Shown here: positions 8,880 through 17,775 of the stretch, in pieces | Position numbering within the stretch: the stretch's first letter is position 1 | Layout of the letters: every line of letters starts with the position of its first letter | Source: Candidatus Neomicrothrix sp. UBA7884 | Lineage (GTDB): Bacteria > Actinomycetota > Acidimicrobiia > Acidimicrobiales > MedAcidi-G1 | Assembly (NCBI GenBank): GCA_002501135.1 | Contig: DLRQ01000054.1 | Coordinates: 1 to 64,000 of the forward strand | Direction of reading: 5' to 3' | DNA: 64,000 nucleotides | Translations under genes and position numbers: made by a program | The notes under the pieces: generated by a model | Databases searched by the model: none | Told to the model about the DNA's origin: nothing | The model's input: only the letters and a program-made list of their open reading frames with translations

Positions 8880-10448
8880 GTGACGGACGCGGAGGTCATC
8901 GTTGTCGGTGGGGGCCACAACGGCCTCATCTGTGGCGCGTACCTTTCCCGGGCAGGGGTTGACACGCTCCTCTTGGAGTCACGGTCGGATGTCGGGGGTT
9001 GCACCTCGACGGTCAGCGACCTGGGCGCCCGGTTCAACATCTGTCACTGCGACCACACCCTCATCAGGGCCATGCCGATCGCCGATGAGCTCGACCTTGC
9101 CGACCATGGCCTCCGCTACGTGGAGCCCGGGGCAGGCGCCATCTTTGCGTTCCACGACGGCGCTGAGCCCTGGGCTGTGTTCCACGACGCCGACCAGACC
9201 GTTGACGGCCTGGCGGGTTCCTACCCGCACCAGGTTGACGCCTACCGCAGGTACCTCAGAGATGCCATGCCGGTCGCGGAGTTGGCGGTTGACATGGCGC
9301 GGACCATTCCGTCGGCACAACGCTTTGCCGGGGTCGCCCTTCGTCACCGGGCTCGGGGTGTGGCTCGCCTGTTGGACTGGTCGCGGTCCAGTGTCAGCGA
9401 GGTGCTCGCCAGGTACTTCGATGACTGGCACCTCTCGATGCCCGGGATCACGGTCGGACCAAGCATCTGGGGCCTGCCGCCTGACATGCCGGGCACTGGA
9501 CTTGCGGCAATCAACTACGCCAGCCGGCACCTGGTTCGTAGCGGCCGGCCCGTCGGTGGCAGCGGGGCCCTGACCGATTCCCTGCGCTCGGCGATGGAGT
9601 CCGCTGGTGGCCGCGTCAGGTGCGCCAGTCGGGTCCAGAACCTGATCGTGGACGATGGACGGGTCACGGGGGTCCGGCTCGCTGATGGCACGCAGTTGAC
9701 CGCAGATGTGGTCGTCGCCGCGTGTGACCCGGCACGCGTCTTCGTGGACTGGCTGGGCGACCCGCCAGCGGCGGCCCGTAGCTGCGTGGAGCGCTGGAGG
9801 GGTGCGGCGGTACCAGAGGGGTACGAGTCCAAGATAGACGCCATCCTCACAGGGAGGCCCACGCTGGCCGGTGGGTCCGGTCTGGCCGATCGCCACCCCG
9901 GTCTCGACCAGTTGGGCCAGTCCATGTACGTGTCACCCTCGCCCGGCCAGGTGGCTGACGCCCATGTGGCCAGGGTCGAGGGCCGTGTCGCCGAGTTTCC
10001 CACCCTCTTGTCAGACCTGCCGTCCGTCTCCGATCCGACGATGGCTCCAGGCGGGGGTCGTCATGTGCTCAGCCTTGAGGTCCTGTTCACCCCGTATTCC
10101 CTGGTGGGCGGGTGGGAGGGTTCGGCTGAACCGGAACGTTGGCTGGAACTGTGGGCGGAGATGATGGAACCCGGTGCGCTGGACCTGGTCGAATCGTGGC
10201 GGGTGATGACGCCGAACCGCTACGAGAATGAGTTTGCGATGCACAGGGGCCACACACCGTCCTGCGCTGTCACCCCCCTTGCGGCCTTCCTGGGTAGGCC
10301 CCGTGAGACGACCCGGTACCGCACCCCGGTGAAGGGCCTCTACCTGTCAGGCGCAGGAACCTTCCCCGGAGCCGGTGTCGTCGGAGCCTCGGGGCGCAAC
10401 GCAGCCGATGCCGTCCACCGGGACATCACGGGAAATCCGCTGGTCTGA
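8880..10448 (+). CDS. Phytoene-desaturase/amine-oxidase-like FAD oxidoreductase
   Basis: A 522-residue FAD-dependent protein of the CrtI/COG1233 group. It has the N-terminal dinucleotide-binding motif VVGGGHNGLICGAYLSRAG, an ESRSDVGGC second motif and the C-terminal FAD-closing motif GLYLSGAGTFPGAGVVGASG. Proteins of this kind in non-carotenogenic bacteria are usually annotated only as NAD(P)/FAD-dependent oxidoreductases. No carotenoid gene lies nearby, so a carotenoid role is not supported. The start is a GTG giving VTDAEVIVVGGG directly before the Rossmann fold. It is co-directional with the luciferase-like gene. Confidence 0.84.
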   Translation: MTDAEVIVVGGGHNGLICGAYLSRAGVDTLLLESRSDVGGCTSTVSDLGARFNICHCDHTLIRAMPIADELDLADHGLRYVEPGAGAIFAFHDGAEPWAVFHDADQTVDGLAGSYPHQVDAYRRYLRDAMPVAELAVDMARTIPSAQRFAGVALRHRARGVARLLDWSRSSVSEVLARYFDDWHLSMPGITVGPSIWGLPPDMPGTGLAAINYASRHLVRSGRPVGGSGALTDSLRSAMESAGGRVRCASRVQNLIVDDGRVTGVRLADGTQLTADVVVAACDPARVFVDWLGDPPAAARSCVERWRGAAVPEGYESKIDAILTGRPTLAGGSGLADRHPGLDQLGQSMYVSPSPGQVADAHVARVEGRVAEFPTLLSDLPSVSDPTMAPGGGRHVLSLEVLFTPYSLVGGWEGSAEPERWLELWAEMMEPGALDLVESWRVMTPNRYENEFAMHRGHTPSCAVTPLAAFLGRPRETTRYRTPVKGLYLSGAGTFPGAGVVGASGRNAADAVHRDITGNPLV

Positions 10449-10469
10449 CGGTGCCCGGCAGGTAGGTGC

Positions 10470-11714
10470 TCAGCCCTCCCGGTGAACCCTTGTCTGTTGG
10501 TCGGATGAGGCCACGAGCACGCCTCGTCTGAACACGCGGCGTGACATCGGGGCGTCGGCGATGGCGGCCCGTACCGACGGGGCGTCGATTGCCACGAGGT
10601 CTGCGACGTCACCTGGTTGGATCGACGACTCGGGCAGTCCGAGAGCCCGTCGGGCGTTGGCGCTGACCATCGTGTAGGAGTCGTCCGGCGACTGGTGGCC
10701 GGCCATGACCATCAGGCTGGCGGTTTCGAGAGGGTCGCTGCGACCTACCAGGTTGAAGGGGTCCTGGACGTTGTCCGCTCCGGCGGCTAGGAGCACGCCG
10801 GCCTTCCGGAGGGCGGCGATTGCCGTGAGGCCCCGCGGGGTTGCTGCGGGATGGTCACGGCCCTGCAGGAACAGGTTCGTCTGGGGGAGGGCGAAGACAG
10901 CGATTCCGGCCTCGGAGACGAGGCTGGCTACCTCGGCCTGGACATCGGGACTCTGCATTCCGAGTGTGACGCAGTGGCCGGCGGAGACAGGGTTGGCGAA
11001 GCCGGAGTCGATGACCTGACGGGCGAGGGAGCGCAGGGTGAGCACCGACGGGTCCAGTGCCTCATCGACGTGGAGGTCTACACCGATGCCTGCCTCGGAA
11101 GCGACCCTGAGGGCATGGGAGATCAGGCCTGGACCATCGGGATCCAGGTGGGGGCAGCCACCCACCAGGTCGGCGCCGGCCTCAATGGCAGCATCCAGCG
11201 ATGCCCTGTTGGCGGATCCCTCCGGGCCCGTCATGGGGTTGCCTGTGAGGGCGACGACCTGGACGTCCATCAGTCCCTCCATGTGCCGGCGGGCATCCAG
11301 AACGGCCTCCAGGTTCTGCGTGCCGGCCCCGACGTTGACATGCGTTCGAACGGCGGTGACCCCGTGGACCAGGAGCAGCTCCATCGCCCTGAGGGCCCGT
11401 TGGGTTGTGTCCTCGAAGCTGAACTTCCCGGCCGAGTTGGCTGAGACCCATGCGTCGATCGCCCCACGGAGGTCGCCCGTGGTGTTGTGCACCCACTCGG
11501 CGGTGAGTGCCTTGTCGAGGTGTGCATGGGGATCAACCATGGCAGGAAGGACCAGCCACCCGCCCAGGTCCTGGCCGGGGATTCGCCCATCGGTACGATC
11601 TCCGACCCCGTGGACCTCGTCTACGAAACCATCGAGGATGCGGATGTCAACCCGGCTGCCGTCGGCAAGGGTGGCGTCACTCAGGACGAACTCGTTCACC
11701 TTTTCGTCTTCCAC
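10470..11714 (-). CDS. Cytosine-deaminase-like amidohydrolase
   Basis: A 414-residue metal-dependent hydrolase of the CodA group. Visible motifs: DPHAHLDK (metal His pair plus Lys), LHVDE (His and catalytic Glu), SAGHCVTL and the late metal-Asp segment AGADNVQDPFNLVGRSDPL. These four blocks and their order are characteristic of bacterial cytosine deaminase and isoguanine or N-isopropylammelide relatives. The GTG at 11714 is used; a second GTG at 11699 is equally possible. Convergent with the preceding flavoprotein gene and divergent from the creatininase gene. Chemistry (hydrolytic deamination of a ring amine) is likely; the specific base is not provable. Confidence 0.85.
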   Translation of the reverse strand: MEDEKVNEFVLSDATLADGSRVDIRILDGFVDEVHGVGDRTDGRIPGQDLGGWLVLPAMVDPHAHLDKALTAEWVHNTTGDLRGAIDAWVSANSAGKFSFEDTTQRALRAMELLLVHGVTAVRTHVNVGAGTQNLEAVLDARRHMEGLMDVQVVALTGNPMTGPEGSANRASLDAAIEAGADLVGGCPHLDPDGPGLISHALRVASEAGIGVDLHVDEALDPSVLTLRSLARQVIDSGFANPVSAGHCVTLGMQSPDVQAEVASLVSEAGIAVFALPQTNLFLQGRDHPAATPRGLTAIAALRKAGVLLAAGADNVQDPFNLVGRSDPLETASLMVMAGHQSPDDSYTMVSANARRALGLPESSIQPGDVADLVAIDAPSVRAAIADAPMSRRVFRRGVLVASSDQQTRVHREG

Positions 11715-11829
11715 GGCGCTCCGGATTCCTCGTCCGTTGCCTCAGGCGGCGGTCCTGCGGCATTTCGATGCTAGCGATGCTGCCGTGCCGGCAGCGCCCC
11801 AGGTGCGGTCCGCTGGTTAGGGTTGCCGC

Positions 11830-12600
11830 ATGTCTGGACGCCTTGCCGACCTGTCGGGACCGACCATCACCGATGCAATAGGTACCGACTCGGTGGTGCT
11901 GCTACCCGTTGGCGCCATCGAACAGCATGGCCCCCATCTGCCCCTGTCGGTCGATGCCGTCATCGCCGAAGAGGTGGCCTCGGCGCTGCTGACCGCAGTC
12001 GGCGACGAGGTCGACCTCTGGCTACTTCCGACCCTCGCCGTGTCCAAGTCCAACGAGCACGCCTGGTCGCCCGGAACTCTCTGGTTGAGTTCCGAGACGA
12101 TGCTGAGGGTCCTCGACGACATCGCCACCTGCGTCGCTACCACGCCTGCGCGCAGGCTCGTGTTCCTGAACGCCCACGGCGGGAACACGTCGCTTCTATC
12201 GGTGGCCTGCCGGGACATCCGGGTAAAGCATGACCTGTTGACCTTTCTCGTGCACCCGTCCCTGCCGCCTGCGTCGGGTGGTACGAGCACCGAGGAGGAG
12301 TTCGGCATGGGAATCCACGGTGGCCTCAACGAGACCTCGGTGTTCGCCCACCTGCGACCCGGAGAGGCCAACATGGATCTTGCCGTGCGCAGGGTTCCTG
12401 ACTGGATGGCAGGGAACACGTCGGTCCGCTTTGGCGGCCCTGTCCAGTTCGGGTGGACCAGCCGCGACTTCGGTCCCGACGGCCATATCGGCGATCCCAC
12501 CGGCGCGAACCCTGAGTTGGGTCGGGAGCTGTTCGATGCGGCCGTGGCTGGTCTTGCCGAGCAGATACACGAGATAGCCGGGTTCGACTTCAGGGCCTGA
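11830..12600 (+). CDS. Creatininase-family amidohydrolase
   Basis: A 256-residue protein of the creatininase superfamily, which includes creatinine amidohydrolase, archaeal FAPy deformylase and MftE. The metal-site blocks are visible: PVGAIEQHGPHLPLSVD near the N-terminus, LNAHGGN in the centre and GIHGGLNETS with its metal Glu. Length matches the family. It lies between a cytosine-deaminase-like gene and a thiamine-binding-type gene, which favours cleavage of a cyclic or linear amide from a degraded heterocycle over a peptide-maturation role; no mycofactocin genes are in the window. Confidence 0.85.
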   Translation: MSGRLADLSGPTITDAIGTDSVVLLPVGAIEQHGPHLPLSVDAVIAEEVASALLTAVGDEVDLWLLPTLAVSKSNEHAWSPGTLWLSSETMLRVLDDIATCVATTPARRLVFLNAHGGNTSLLSVACRDIRVKHDLLTFLVHPSLPPASGGTSTEEEFGMGIHGGLNETSVFAHLRPGEANMDLAVRRVPDWMAGNTSVRFGGPVQFGWTSRDFGPDGHIGDPTGANPELGRELFDAAVAGLAEQIHEIAGFDFRA

Positions 12601-12643
12601 GCAGGCGTTTCACGACAGGGCGTATCTGGGGCATGATGGCCCG

Positions 12644-12877
12644 GTGCGGATTACAGCCGAGTTCACGATCGAACCCTTTGTGGATGGCGATCCGGGACCC
12701 CATGTCCTGGCCGCAATAGAGGTCGCAGAATCAGCCGGGCTGATCGTGGAGGTAGGACCGTTCGGTACCGCGGTCAGCGGTGGCCCTGAGGTGGTTATGT
12801 CCACAGTTGACGGGATCCTCAGGGCCGCAGTTGCCAACGGGGCCACGCGGGTTTCGATGCAACTGAACGTCGGGTGA
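12644..12877 (+). CDS. Small thiamine-binding-type protein (MTH1187/YkoF-like)
   Basis: A 77-residue ferredoxin-like alpha/beta protein of the Thiamine_BP (DUF77) family. The pattern of an edge strand MRITAEFTIEPF, the phrase HVLAAIEVAESAG, a strand LIVEVGPFGTAVSG and a helix VDGILRAAVANGATRVSM is characteristic. Homologues bind thiamine or its pyrimidine moiety, so a link to the heterocycle genes around it is plausible. It starts with GTG at 12644, 44 bases after the creatininase stop, and probably shares its transcript. Confidence 0.75.
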   Translation: MRITAEFTIEPFVDGDPGPHVLAAIEVAESAGLIVEVGPFGTAVSGGPEVVMSTVDGILRAAVANGATRVSMQLNVG

Positions 12878-12960
12878 CCAACCGGCATCCTCTCCGTTGA
12901 CCGGTGGCGCGTCCACAGAATACCTGACAGAGTGTTGAACGCTCAGGTGCGAGATGAACA

Positions 12961-12980
12961 AGGGTCGGTGTAGCGACCCT
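12961..12980 (+). promoter_or_regulatory. Leader hairpin upstream of the BMP transporter operon
   Basis: AGGGTCG and CGACCCT pair perfectly around a 6-base loop, ending about 30 bases before the start of the binding-protein gene. It may be a terminator for the upstream genes or a leader stem. No T-tract follows and no known riboswitch class fits. Confidence 0.35.
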
Positions 12981-13009
12981 GATCGCGGCTGGTGAAAGGG
13001 GTAAATCGA

Positions 13010-14095
13010 ATGACGATCCAGAGACGCCTGTTTGGCCTCCTGGCGGTGGTCCTGACGCTCGGAATGGTGGCCTCGGCCTGCGGTTCCGACGACGGTGCGG
13101 ACACCAAGGCAGCGTTCATCTACGTTGGACCTGTCGGCGACGCCGGCTGGACCTACGCCCATGATCAGGGACGGGTTGCCGCGGCGGCCGAGACCGGTGT
13201 GGAAACGGCGTACGTTGAGGCCGTTCCCGAGGGAACTGCTGACTTCGGTAACCACGCCCGCGACTTCATCGACCAGGGCTACAACGTCATCATCGGAACA
13301 TCGTTCGGTTACATGGACGACATGCTGGCACTTGCCGACGAGTACCCCGATGTCGTCTTTGAGCACGTTTCCGGCTTCAAGCAGAACGACACCAACTTCG
13401 GCAACACCTTCGGCCGAATGTACGAGCCCCGGTATCTGACCGGGATGGTCGCCGGCTCTGCAACCGAGTCGAACCTGCTCGGCTACGTGGCGGCGTTTCC
13501 GATCCCCGAGGTAATCCGGGGTATCAACGCCTTCACGCTCGGTGTGCGCGAGGTCAATCCGGATGCACAGGTTGAGGTGATCTGGACGAGTACCTGGTTC
13601 GATCCAGCGGTCGAGGGTGATTCCGCCCAGGCCCTGCTCGACAAGGGTGCCGATGTGATCGCAATGCACCAGGACTCAACCGCCGCAGGCGAGAAGGCCG
13701 AGGCGGCTGGTGCCCGGTGGGTTTCCTACAACTCCGACATGAGCGCATTCGCACCCAATGCATTCCTGACCGCGCCGGTCTGGGACTGGGGCCCGCGTTA
13801 CGTCGAGATCATCGAGGCCGCCAAGGCAGGCACCTACAAGCCGGGTGCCTACTGGGGCTCAATGGCGGATGGCGTAGTCGATATTGCCGACATCGCAGCC
13901 GACGTTGACGCAGGCGTGAAGTCAGCCGTGGCAGACAAGAAGGCGGCGATCATCGCCGGCAACTTCCATGTCTTCAGCGGTCCGATCAACGACCAGGACG
14001 GCTACCTTGTCGTCGCTGCGGGCGAGACCATGGATGACGGTTCGATGCTCGGAATGGACTTCTTCGTAGAGGGAGTGATCGGCTCCACTGGCTGA
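13010..14095 (+). CDS. BMP-family ABC transporter substrate-binding lipoprotein
   Basis: A 361-residue lipoprotein of the BMP/PnrA family, extracellular receptors of nucleoside-type ABC importers. The signal peptide runs MTIQRR...LTLGMVASAC with a lipobox ending at Cys24. The mature part has the family blocks FIYVGPVGDAGWTYAHDQGR, FIDQGYNVIIGTSFGY, EHVSGFK and GADVIAMHQDST. The ATG at 13010 follows an AAAGGGG ribosome-binding site; an upstream in-frame GTG at 12992 is less likely. First gene of a four-gene importer operon, separated from the ATPase gene by a strong hairpin. In this family purine nucleosides are the commonest ligands; the actual ligand is unknown. Confidence 0.92.
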   Translation: MTIQRRLFGLLAVVLTLGMVASACGSDDGADTKAAFIYVGPVGDAGWTYAHDQGRVAAAAETGVETAYVEAVPEGTADFGNHARDFIDQGYNVIIGTSFGYMDDMLALADEYPDVVFEHVSGFKQNDTNFGNTFGRMYEPRYLTGMVAGSATESNLLGYVAAFPIPEVIRGINAFTLGVREVNPDAQVEVIWTSTWFDPAVEGDSAQALLDKGADVIAMHQDSTAAGEKAEAAGARWVSYNSDMSAFAPNAFLTAPVWDWGPRYVEIIEAAKAGTYKPGAYWGSMADGVVDIADIAADVDAGVKSAVADKKAAIIAGNFHVFSGPINDQDGYLVVAAGETMDDGSMLGMDFFVEGVIGSTG

Positions 14096-14126
14096 TCCGA
14101 CAGTTCTCGAACCTGATACACGTGCA

Positions 14127-14161
14127 CGGCGGCGCCGAAGGGAATCTCCCCGGCGCCGCCG
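14127..14161 (+). terminator. Intra-operon GC hairpin after the binding-protein gene
   Basis: An 11-bp perfect inverted repeat (CGGCGGCGCCG / CGGCGCCGCCG) with a 13-base loop lies between the binding-protein stop and the ATPase start. It lacks a T-tract, so partial termination or 3' end protection, giving more binding protein than ATPase, is the likely role. Confidence 0.6.
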
Positions 14162-14206
14162 TCGCGTCCAGCCCCGAAGGCCCCCTCCGATGAGGCAACC
14201 CAGACC

Positions 14207-15739
14207 ATGATCGAATCCGAGACGCCGCCAACCATGGCTGCTGTGGAGTTGTCAGGCATCTGGAAGCGGTTTCCCGGGGTGGTGGCGAACGCCGGGGCCA
14301 ACCTGAGCATTTCCCGTGGCAGCATCCATGCCGTGCTCGGCGAGAACGGTGCCGGCAAGTCGACGCTCATGAACGTGCTGGCAGGTGTCTATCGACCAGA
14401 TGAGGGCGAGGTCCGCGTTGAGGGGGTGGCACACAGGTTCCGTACCCCCGCCGACGCCCTTGCTGCAGGGATAGGCATGGTGCACCAGGAGTTCCGCCTG
14501 GTGCCCTCGTTCACTGTGGCCGAGAACGTGGTTCTCGGAGCCGCCGCCGGGATCCTGCGACGCCAGGCCATCGAGGACGAGGTGGCGGACCTGGCCGAGC
14601 AGTTCGGCCTGGCAACCCGACCCGATCGTCCGGTGTGGCAACTGTCGATGGGTGAGCGACAGAGGGTTGAGATCCTCAAGGCCCTGTGGCGTGATGCACA
14701 CATCCTGATTCTGGATGAACCGACCGCCGTGCTCACCCCGGCTGAGGCAGACGAGTTGGGGGTTGTCCTCAGGGCAATGGCCGACGCCGGAAGGTCGGTG
14801 ATATTCATTAGCCACAAGCTTCACGAGGTGACCGGTTTCTGCGACGAGGCAACCGTGCTGAGGGGAGGCCGGACGGTCGCAGCCTCCGTGCGGGTCGCTG
14901 ATACAGATGCCGGCGAGTTGGCGTCGCTCATGGTCGGTTCCTCGCCCATGACGACCGAGAGGCCACCGGCCCATCCGGCAGGTCCACCACTCCTTGAGGT
15001 CTCCGGCCTGTCGGCGCTCGGTGACCGTGGCCTACCTGCACTCGAGTCGGTCGACCTGACCGTCAGGTCCGGTGAGATTGTCGGCATTGCCGGAGTCGCC
15101 GGTAACGGCCAGCGGGAACTGTGCCAGGTTGTGGCGGGCCTACGGCAGTCGACAGCCGGAACCGTCCACCTCGCCGGCGACGACCTGACCGGGGCGTCAC
15201 CGCGGAGGCTCTTTCAAGCGGGGCTCGGTTACATCCCAGAGGACCGGCTCGGTGTTGGTCTGGCTCCTCGACTGTCGGTGGTCGACAATTCGATCCTGCG
15301 TACATACGAGGCTCACCGCCGTGGCCCGTTTATCGTCGCCGAGAAAGCCGAGGCCCACTGCGTCGACCTGGTCGAGAGGTTTGGTGTGCGCACCGGGCCC
15401 CTTCACGAGCCCATGGCCGGACTCTCCGGCGGCAACCTGCAACGCCTTCTGGTGGGACGCGAGTTGAGCGGGCGACCCCGGGTGGTGGTGGCGGCACAGC
15501 CGACCCGCGGGCTCGACGTGCAGGGGGTCAAGGCCATCCAGGACCTCCTTGTCGAGGCGAGGGAGGCGGGCGCAGCGGTGTTGTTGATTTCAGAGGACCT
15601 CGACGAGTTGCTGACCCTCGCCGACCGTCTGGTGGTCATGCATGACGGCCAGATCATCGGCGAGTTCGACCCGACCACAGCTTCCCGGTCAGAGATCGGT
15701 GAGGCCATGATCGGTCACGACGCTGGAGTCGGCTCGTGA
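14207..15739 (+). CDS. BMP-type ABC importer, double ATP-binding subunit
   Basis: A 510-residue protein with two ABC domains, the layout of RbsA/MglA and nucleoside importer ATPases. The first half has Walker A GENGAGKSTLMN, signature LSMGERQRVEILKALW, and Walker B ILILDEPTAVLTP. The second has the degenerate Walker A GVAGNGQRELCQVV usual for this group, then YIPEDRLGVG, signature LSGGNLQRLLVGREL and AAQPTRGLD. The start at 14207 is used; an internal ATG at 14234 (MAAVELSGIW) is also possible. Its TGA overlaps the first permease GTG by four bases. Confidence 0.93.
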   Translation: MIESETPPTMAAVELSGIWKRFPGVVANAGANLSISRGSIHAVLGENGAGKSTLMNVLAGVYRPDEGEVRVEGVAHRFRTPADALAAGIGMVHQEFRLVPSFTVAENVVLGAAAGILRRQAIEDEVADLAEQFGLATRPDRPVWQLSMGERQRVEILKALWRDAHILILDEPTAVLTPAEADELGVVLRAMADAGRSVIFISHKLHEVTGFCDEATVLRGGRTVAASVRVADTDAGELASLMVGSSPMTTERPPAHPAGPPLLEVSGLSALGDRGLPALESVDLTVRSGEIVGIAGVAGNGQRELCQVVAGLRQSTAGTVHLAGDDLTGASPRRLFQAGLGYIPEDRLGVGLAPRLSVVDNSILRTYEAHRRGPFIVAEKAEAHCVDLVERFGVRTGPLHEPMAGLSGGNLQRLLVGRELSGRPRVVVAAQPTRGLDVQGVKAIQDLLVEAREAGAAVLLISEDLDELLTLADRLVVMHDGQIIGEFDPTTASRSEIGEAMIGHDAGVGS

Positions 15740-16839
15740 GCCGGCCGGTTCTCATCCGGCGTGAACAGGCCCTGCGGGGCGGTCAGCCGTTGTCGTTCGC
15801 AATAGGCCTCGTTGTGGCTCTCACGATCGGAATCGTGTTGTTGCTGGGTGCCGGACATGACCCTGTCGCCGTCTACGAGCGCATGTTCGTCGCTGCGCTG
15901 GGTGACCCCGACTCGTGGTCGGTGACCCTGAACCGGGCGGTGCCCCTGGGCCTGGCCGGCCTGGCGGTGGCAATTGCCGGGTCGATGGGGCTCTGGAACA
16001 TCGGAGCCGAGGGTCAGATCCTGGCCGGGGCGATGATGGCTGCGGGCGTAGCGAGGATCGGCGAGGGTTGGCCGGGTCCAGTTCTGGTGACCGCCATTCT
16101 GGTCGGCGGCGTGGTCGGCGGGGGCCTGTGGGCACTTGGCCCGGCGGTGGCACGTTCCCGGATCGGGGTGAATGAGATCCTTACGACCCTGATGCTCAAT
16201 GAGGTTGCGCTGCGGCTCACCCAGTGGCTAATCCACGGCCCCTGGAAGGACCCTGACTCGTTCAACTTCCCGCTGGCCCCGATGATCCCGGACCATGGCC
16301 GCCTGCCGGCCCTGTTCGGGCGCGCCCATGTGGGGGTGATCGTCGCGCTTGTCGTAATCGTCCTCTTCGCCGTCGCAGTGAATCGGACTGCATGGGGGTT
16401 CGAGTTGCGTGTGGCCGGCTCGTCGGGGGCGACCGCCCGTTACGCCGGCATTTCACTTGAGCGCAAGACCGCAGCGGTCCTGGTCATGGCCGGTGGTGTA
16501 GCGGGCCTTGCCGGTGGAATCGAGCTGGCCGGGACGGCGGACAGGTTGACCGAGGGAATATCCAATGGCTTCGGCTATGCGGGCATCATCGTGGCGGCCC
16601 TGGCCCTGATGCGGCCCTCCGGCGTCGCCGCAGTGGCGGTGCTCTTTGGCGCTGTTCAGATAGGTGGCCAGAGCATCCAGACGATGGGTGTGTCCTCGTC
16701 GGTCTCCACCATCCTCCAGGCGCTGATCCTCTTCGGGGCAATAGGCGCAGGTGTTTTGAGTCGCTACCAGGTTCGTATGGTCCCCGGCGATCCCGACGAT
16801 CCCGGTGGCGACGGTGTGCAGGTGGGAGGGACCACATGA
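15736..16839 (+). CDS. BMP-type ABC importer permease 1
   Basis: A 367-residue integral membrane protein of the BPD_transp_2 (LivHM-like) family. Multiple hydrophobic helices include LSFAIGLVVALTIGIVLLLG near the N-terminus, and the family block SMGLWNIGAEGQILAGAMM is clear. GVNEILTTLMLNEVALRLTQ is typical of YufP-type nucleoside permeases. The GTG start sits inside the ATPase stop (GTGA) and the TGA overlaps the second permease ATG (ATGA), so the operon is tightly coupled. Confidence 0.92.
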   Translation: MSRPVLIRREQALRGGQPLSFAIGLVVALTIGIVLLLGAGHDPVAVYERMFVAALGDPDSWSVTLNRAVPLGLAGLAVAIAGSMGLWNIGAEGQILAGAMMAAGVARIGEGWPGPVLVTAILVGGVVGGGLWALGPAVARSRIGVNEILTTLMLNEVALRLTQWLIHGPWKDPDSFNFPLAPMIPDHGRLPALFGRAHVGVIVALVVIVLFAVAVNRTAWGFELRVAGSSGATARYAGISLERKTAAVLVMAGGVAGLAGGIELAGTADRLTEGISNGFGYAGIIVAALALMRPSGVAAVAVLFGAVQIGGQSIQTMGVSSSVSTILQALILFGAIGAGVLSRYQVRMVPGDPDDPGGDGVQVGGTT

Positions 16840-17768
16840 ACGAGGCGTCTCTCATCGGCCTGTGCGCCGCAACGGTGTCCTTCGGCGCCCTCCTCTACCT
16901 GGCGGCCCTGGGCGAGATGGTGTCGGAGAAGGCTGGGATCTTGAACCTGGGAGTCGAGGGGATGATGGCCATGGGGGCAGTAACCGGCTTCATGACCGCA
17001 CTGGAGTTCGGCAACCCGTGGCTGGCCCTGGCGGTGGCGGTGATGGCCGGAGCCCTGACAGCGCTACTCCACGGCTGGTTCACGGTCGTGTTGGGAGCCG
17101 AACAGGTCGTGTCGGGCCTGTCGCTCACGATTCTGGGCCTGGGCCTGGCCGCCTACCTCGGCAAGAACGCTGTCGGCCGGCCGCCCGGCGCCGTGCTGGC
17201 TCCCGTCGACTGGCCGCTCCTGTCAGACATCCGCTGGCTGGGGCCGGTTCTCTTCCAGCAGTCGCCGATGGTCTACCTGTCGGTTCTGGCCGGTGTGGTT
17301 GTCTGGTTCGTGCTGAGCCGGACGCGGACCGGCCTGGCCCTGAGGGCGGCAGGGGAGTCGGCGTCGACGGCAGATGCGGCCGGCCACTCCGTTGTGGGCC
17401 TCCGTCTCACTGCCGTAGCCGTCGGCGGCGGTCTGGCCGGCGCCTCCGGTGCATACCTCACGCTCTCGCTCACCCCACAGTGGGCCGAGGGGATCACGGC
17501 CGGTCGGGGTTGGATAGCCGTTGCACTGGTGATCTTCGGTGCGTGGAAGCCGGGTCGGGTAGCGCTCGGGGCGCTGCTGTTCGGCGGCACACTGGCGCTC
17601 AAGACGAGGCTCCAGACCTTCGGTGTGGAGTTCTCACCGATCCTCTTGTCGATGCTTCCCTATCTGCTCACCATCGGTGTTCTGGTCGTGATCTCAGTCA
17701 GGGCGAGGAACCGCCCATCGCCTGCTCCCGCCTCGCTGGGCATCGCCTACCGCCGCGAGGAACGCTGA
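16836..17768 (+). CDS. BMP-type ABC importer permease 2
   Basis: A 310-residue BPD_transp_2 membrane protein that pairs with the preceding permease to form the channel. YufQ-like blocks are visible: YLAALGEMVSEKAGILNLGV, EGMMAMGAVTGF, GLSLTILGLGLAAYLGK, and WIAVALVIFGAWKPGRVALG near the C-terminus. It closes the importer operon and converges with the PLP enzyme gene whose stop lies eight bases away. No separate terminator was seen. Confidence 0.92.
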   Translation: MNEASLIGLCAATVSFGALLYLAALGEMVSEKAGILNLGVEGMMAMGAVTGFMTALEFGNPWLALAVAVMAGALTALLHGWFTVVLGAEQVVSGLSLTILGLGLAAYLGKNAVGRPPGAVLAPVDWPLLSDIRWLGPVLFQQSPMVYLSVLAGVVVWFVLSRTRTGLALRAAGESASTADAAGHSVVGLRLTAVAVGGGLAGASGAYLTLSLTPQWAEGITAGRGWIAVALVIFGAWKPGRVALGALLFGGTLALKTRLQTFGVEFSPILLSMLPYLLTIGVLVVISVRARNRPSPAPASLGIAYRREER

Positions 17769-17775
17769 CGGACGG

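Noticed and set aside
8880..10448. Carotenoid biosynthesis role for the CrtI-like flavoprotein.
   Set aside because: No crtB, crtE or other carotenoid gene is nearby, and the family includes many unrelated oxidoreductases.
15001..15120. Weak second Walker A in the BMP importer ATPase as a sign of inactivation.
   Set aside because: A degenerate second site (GVAGNGQREL) is the norm in RbsA/MglA-type double ATPases.
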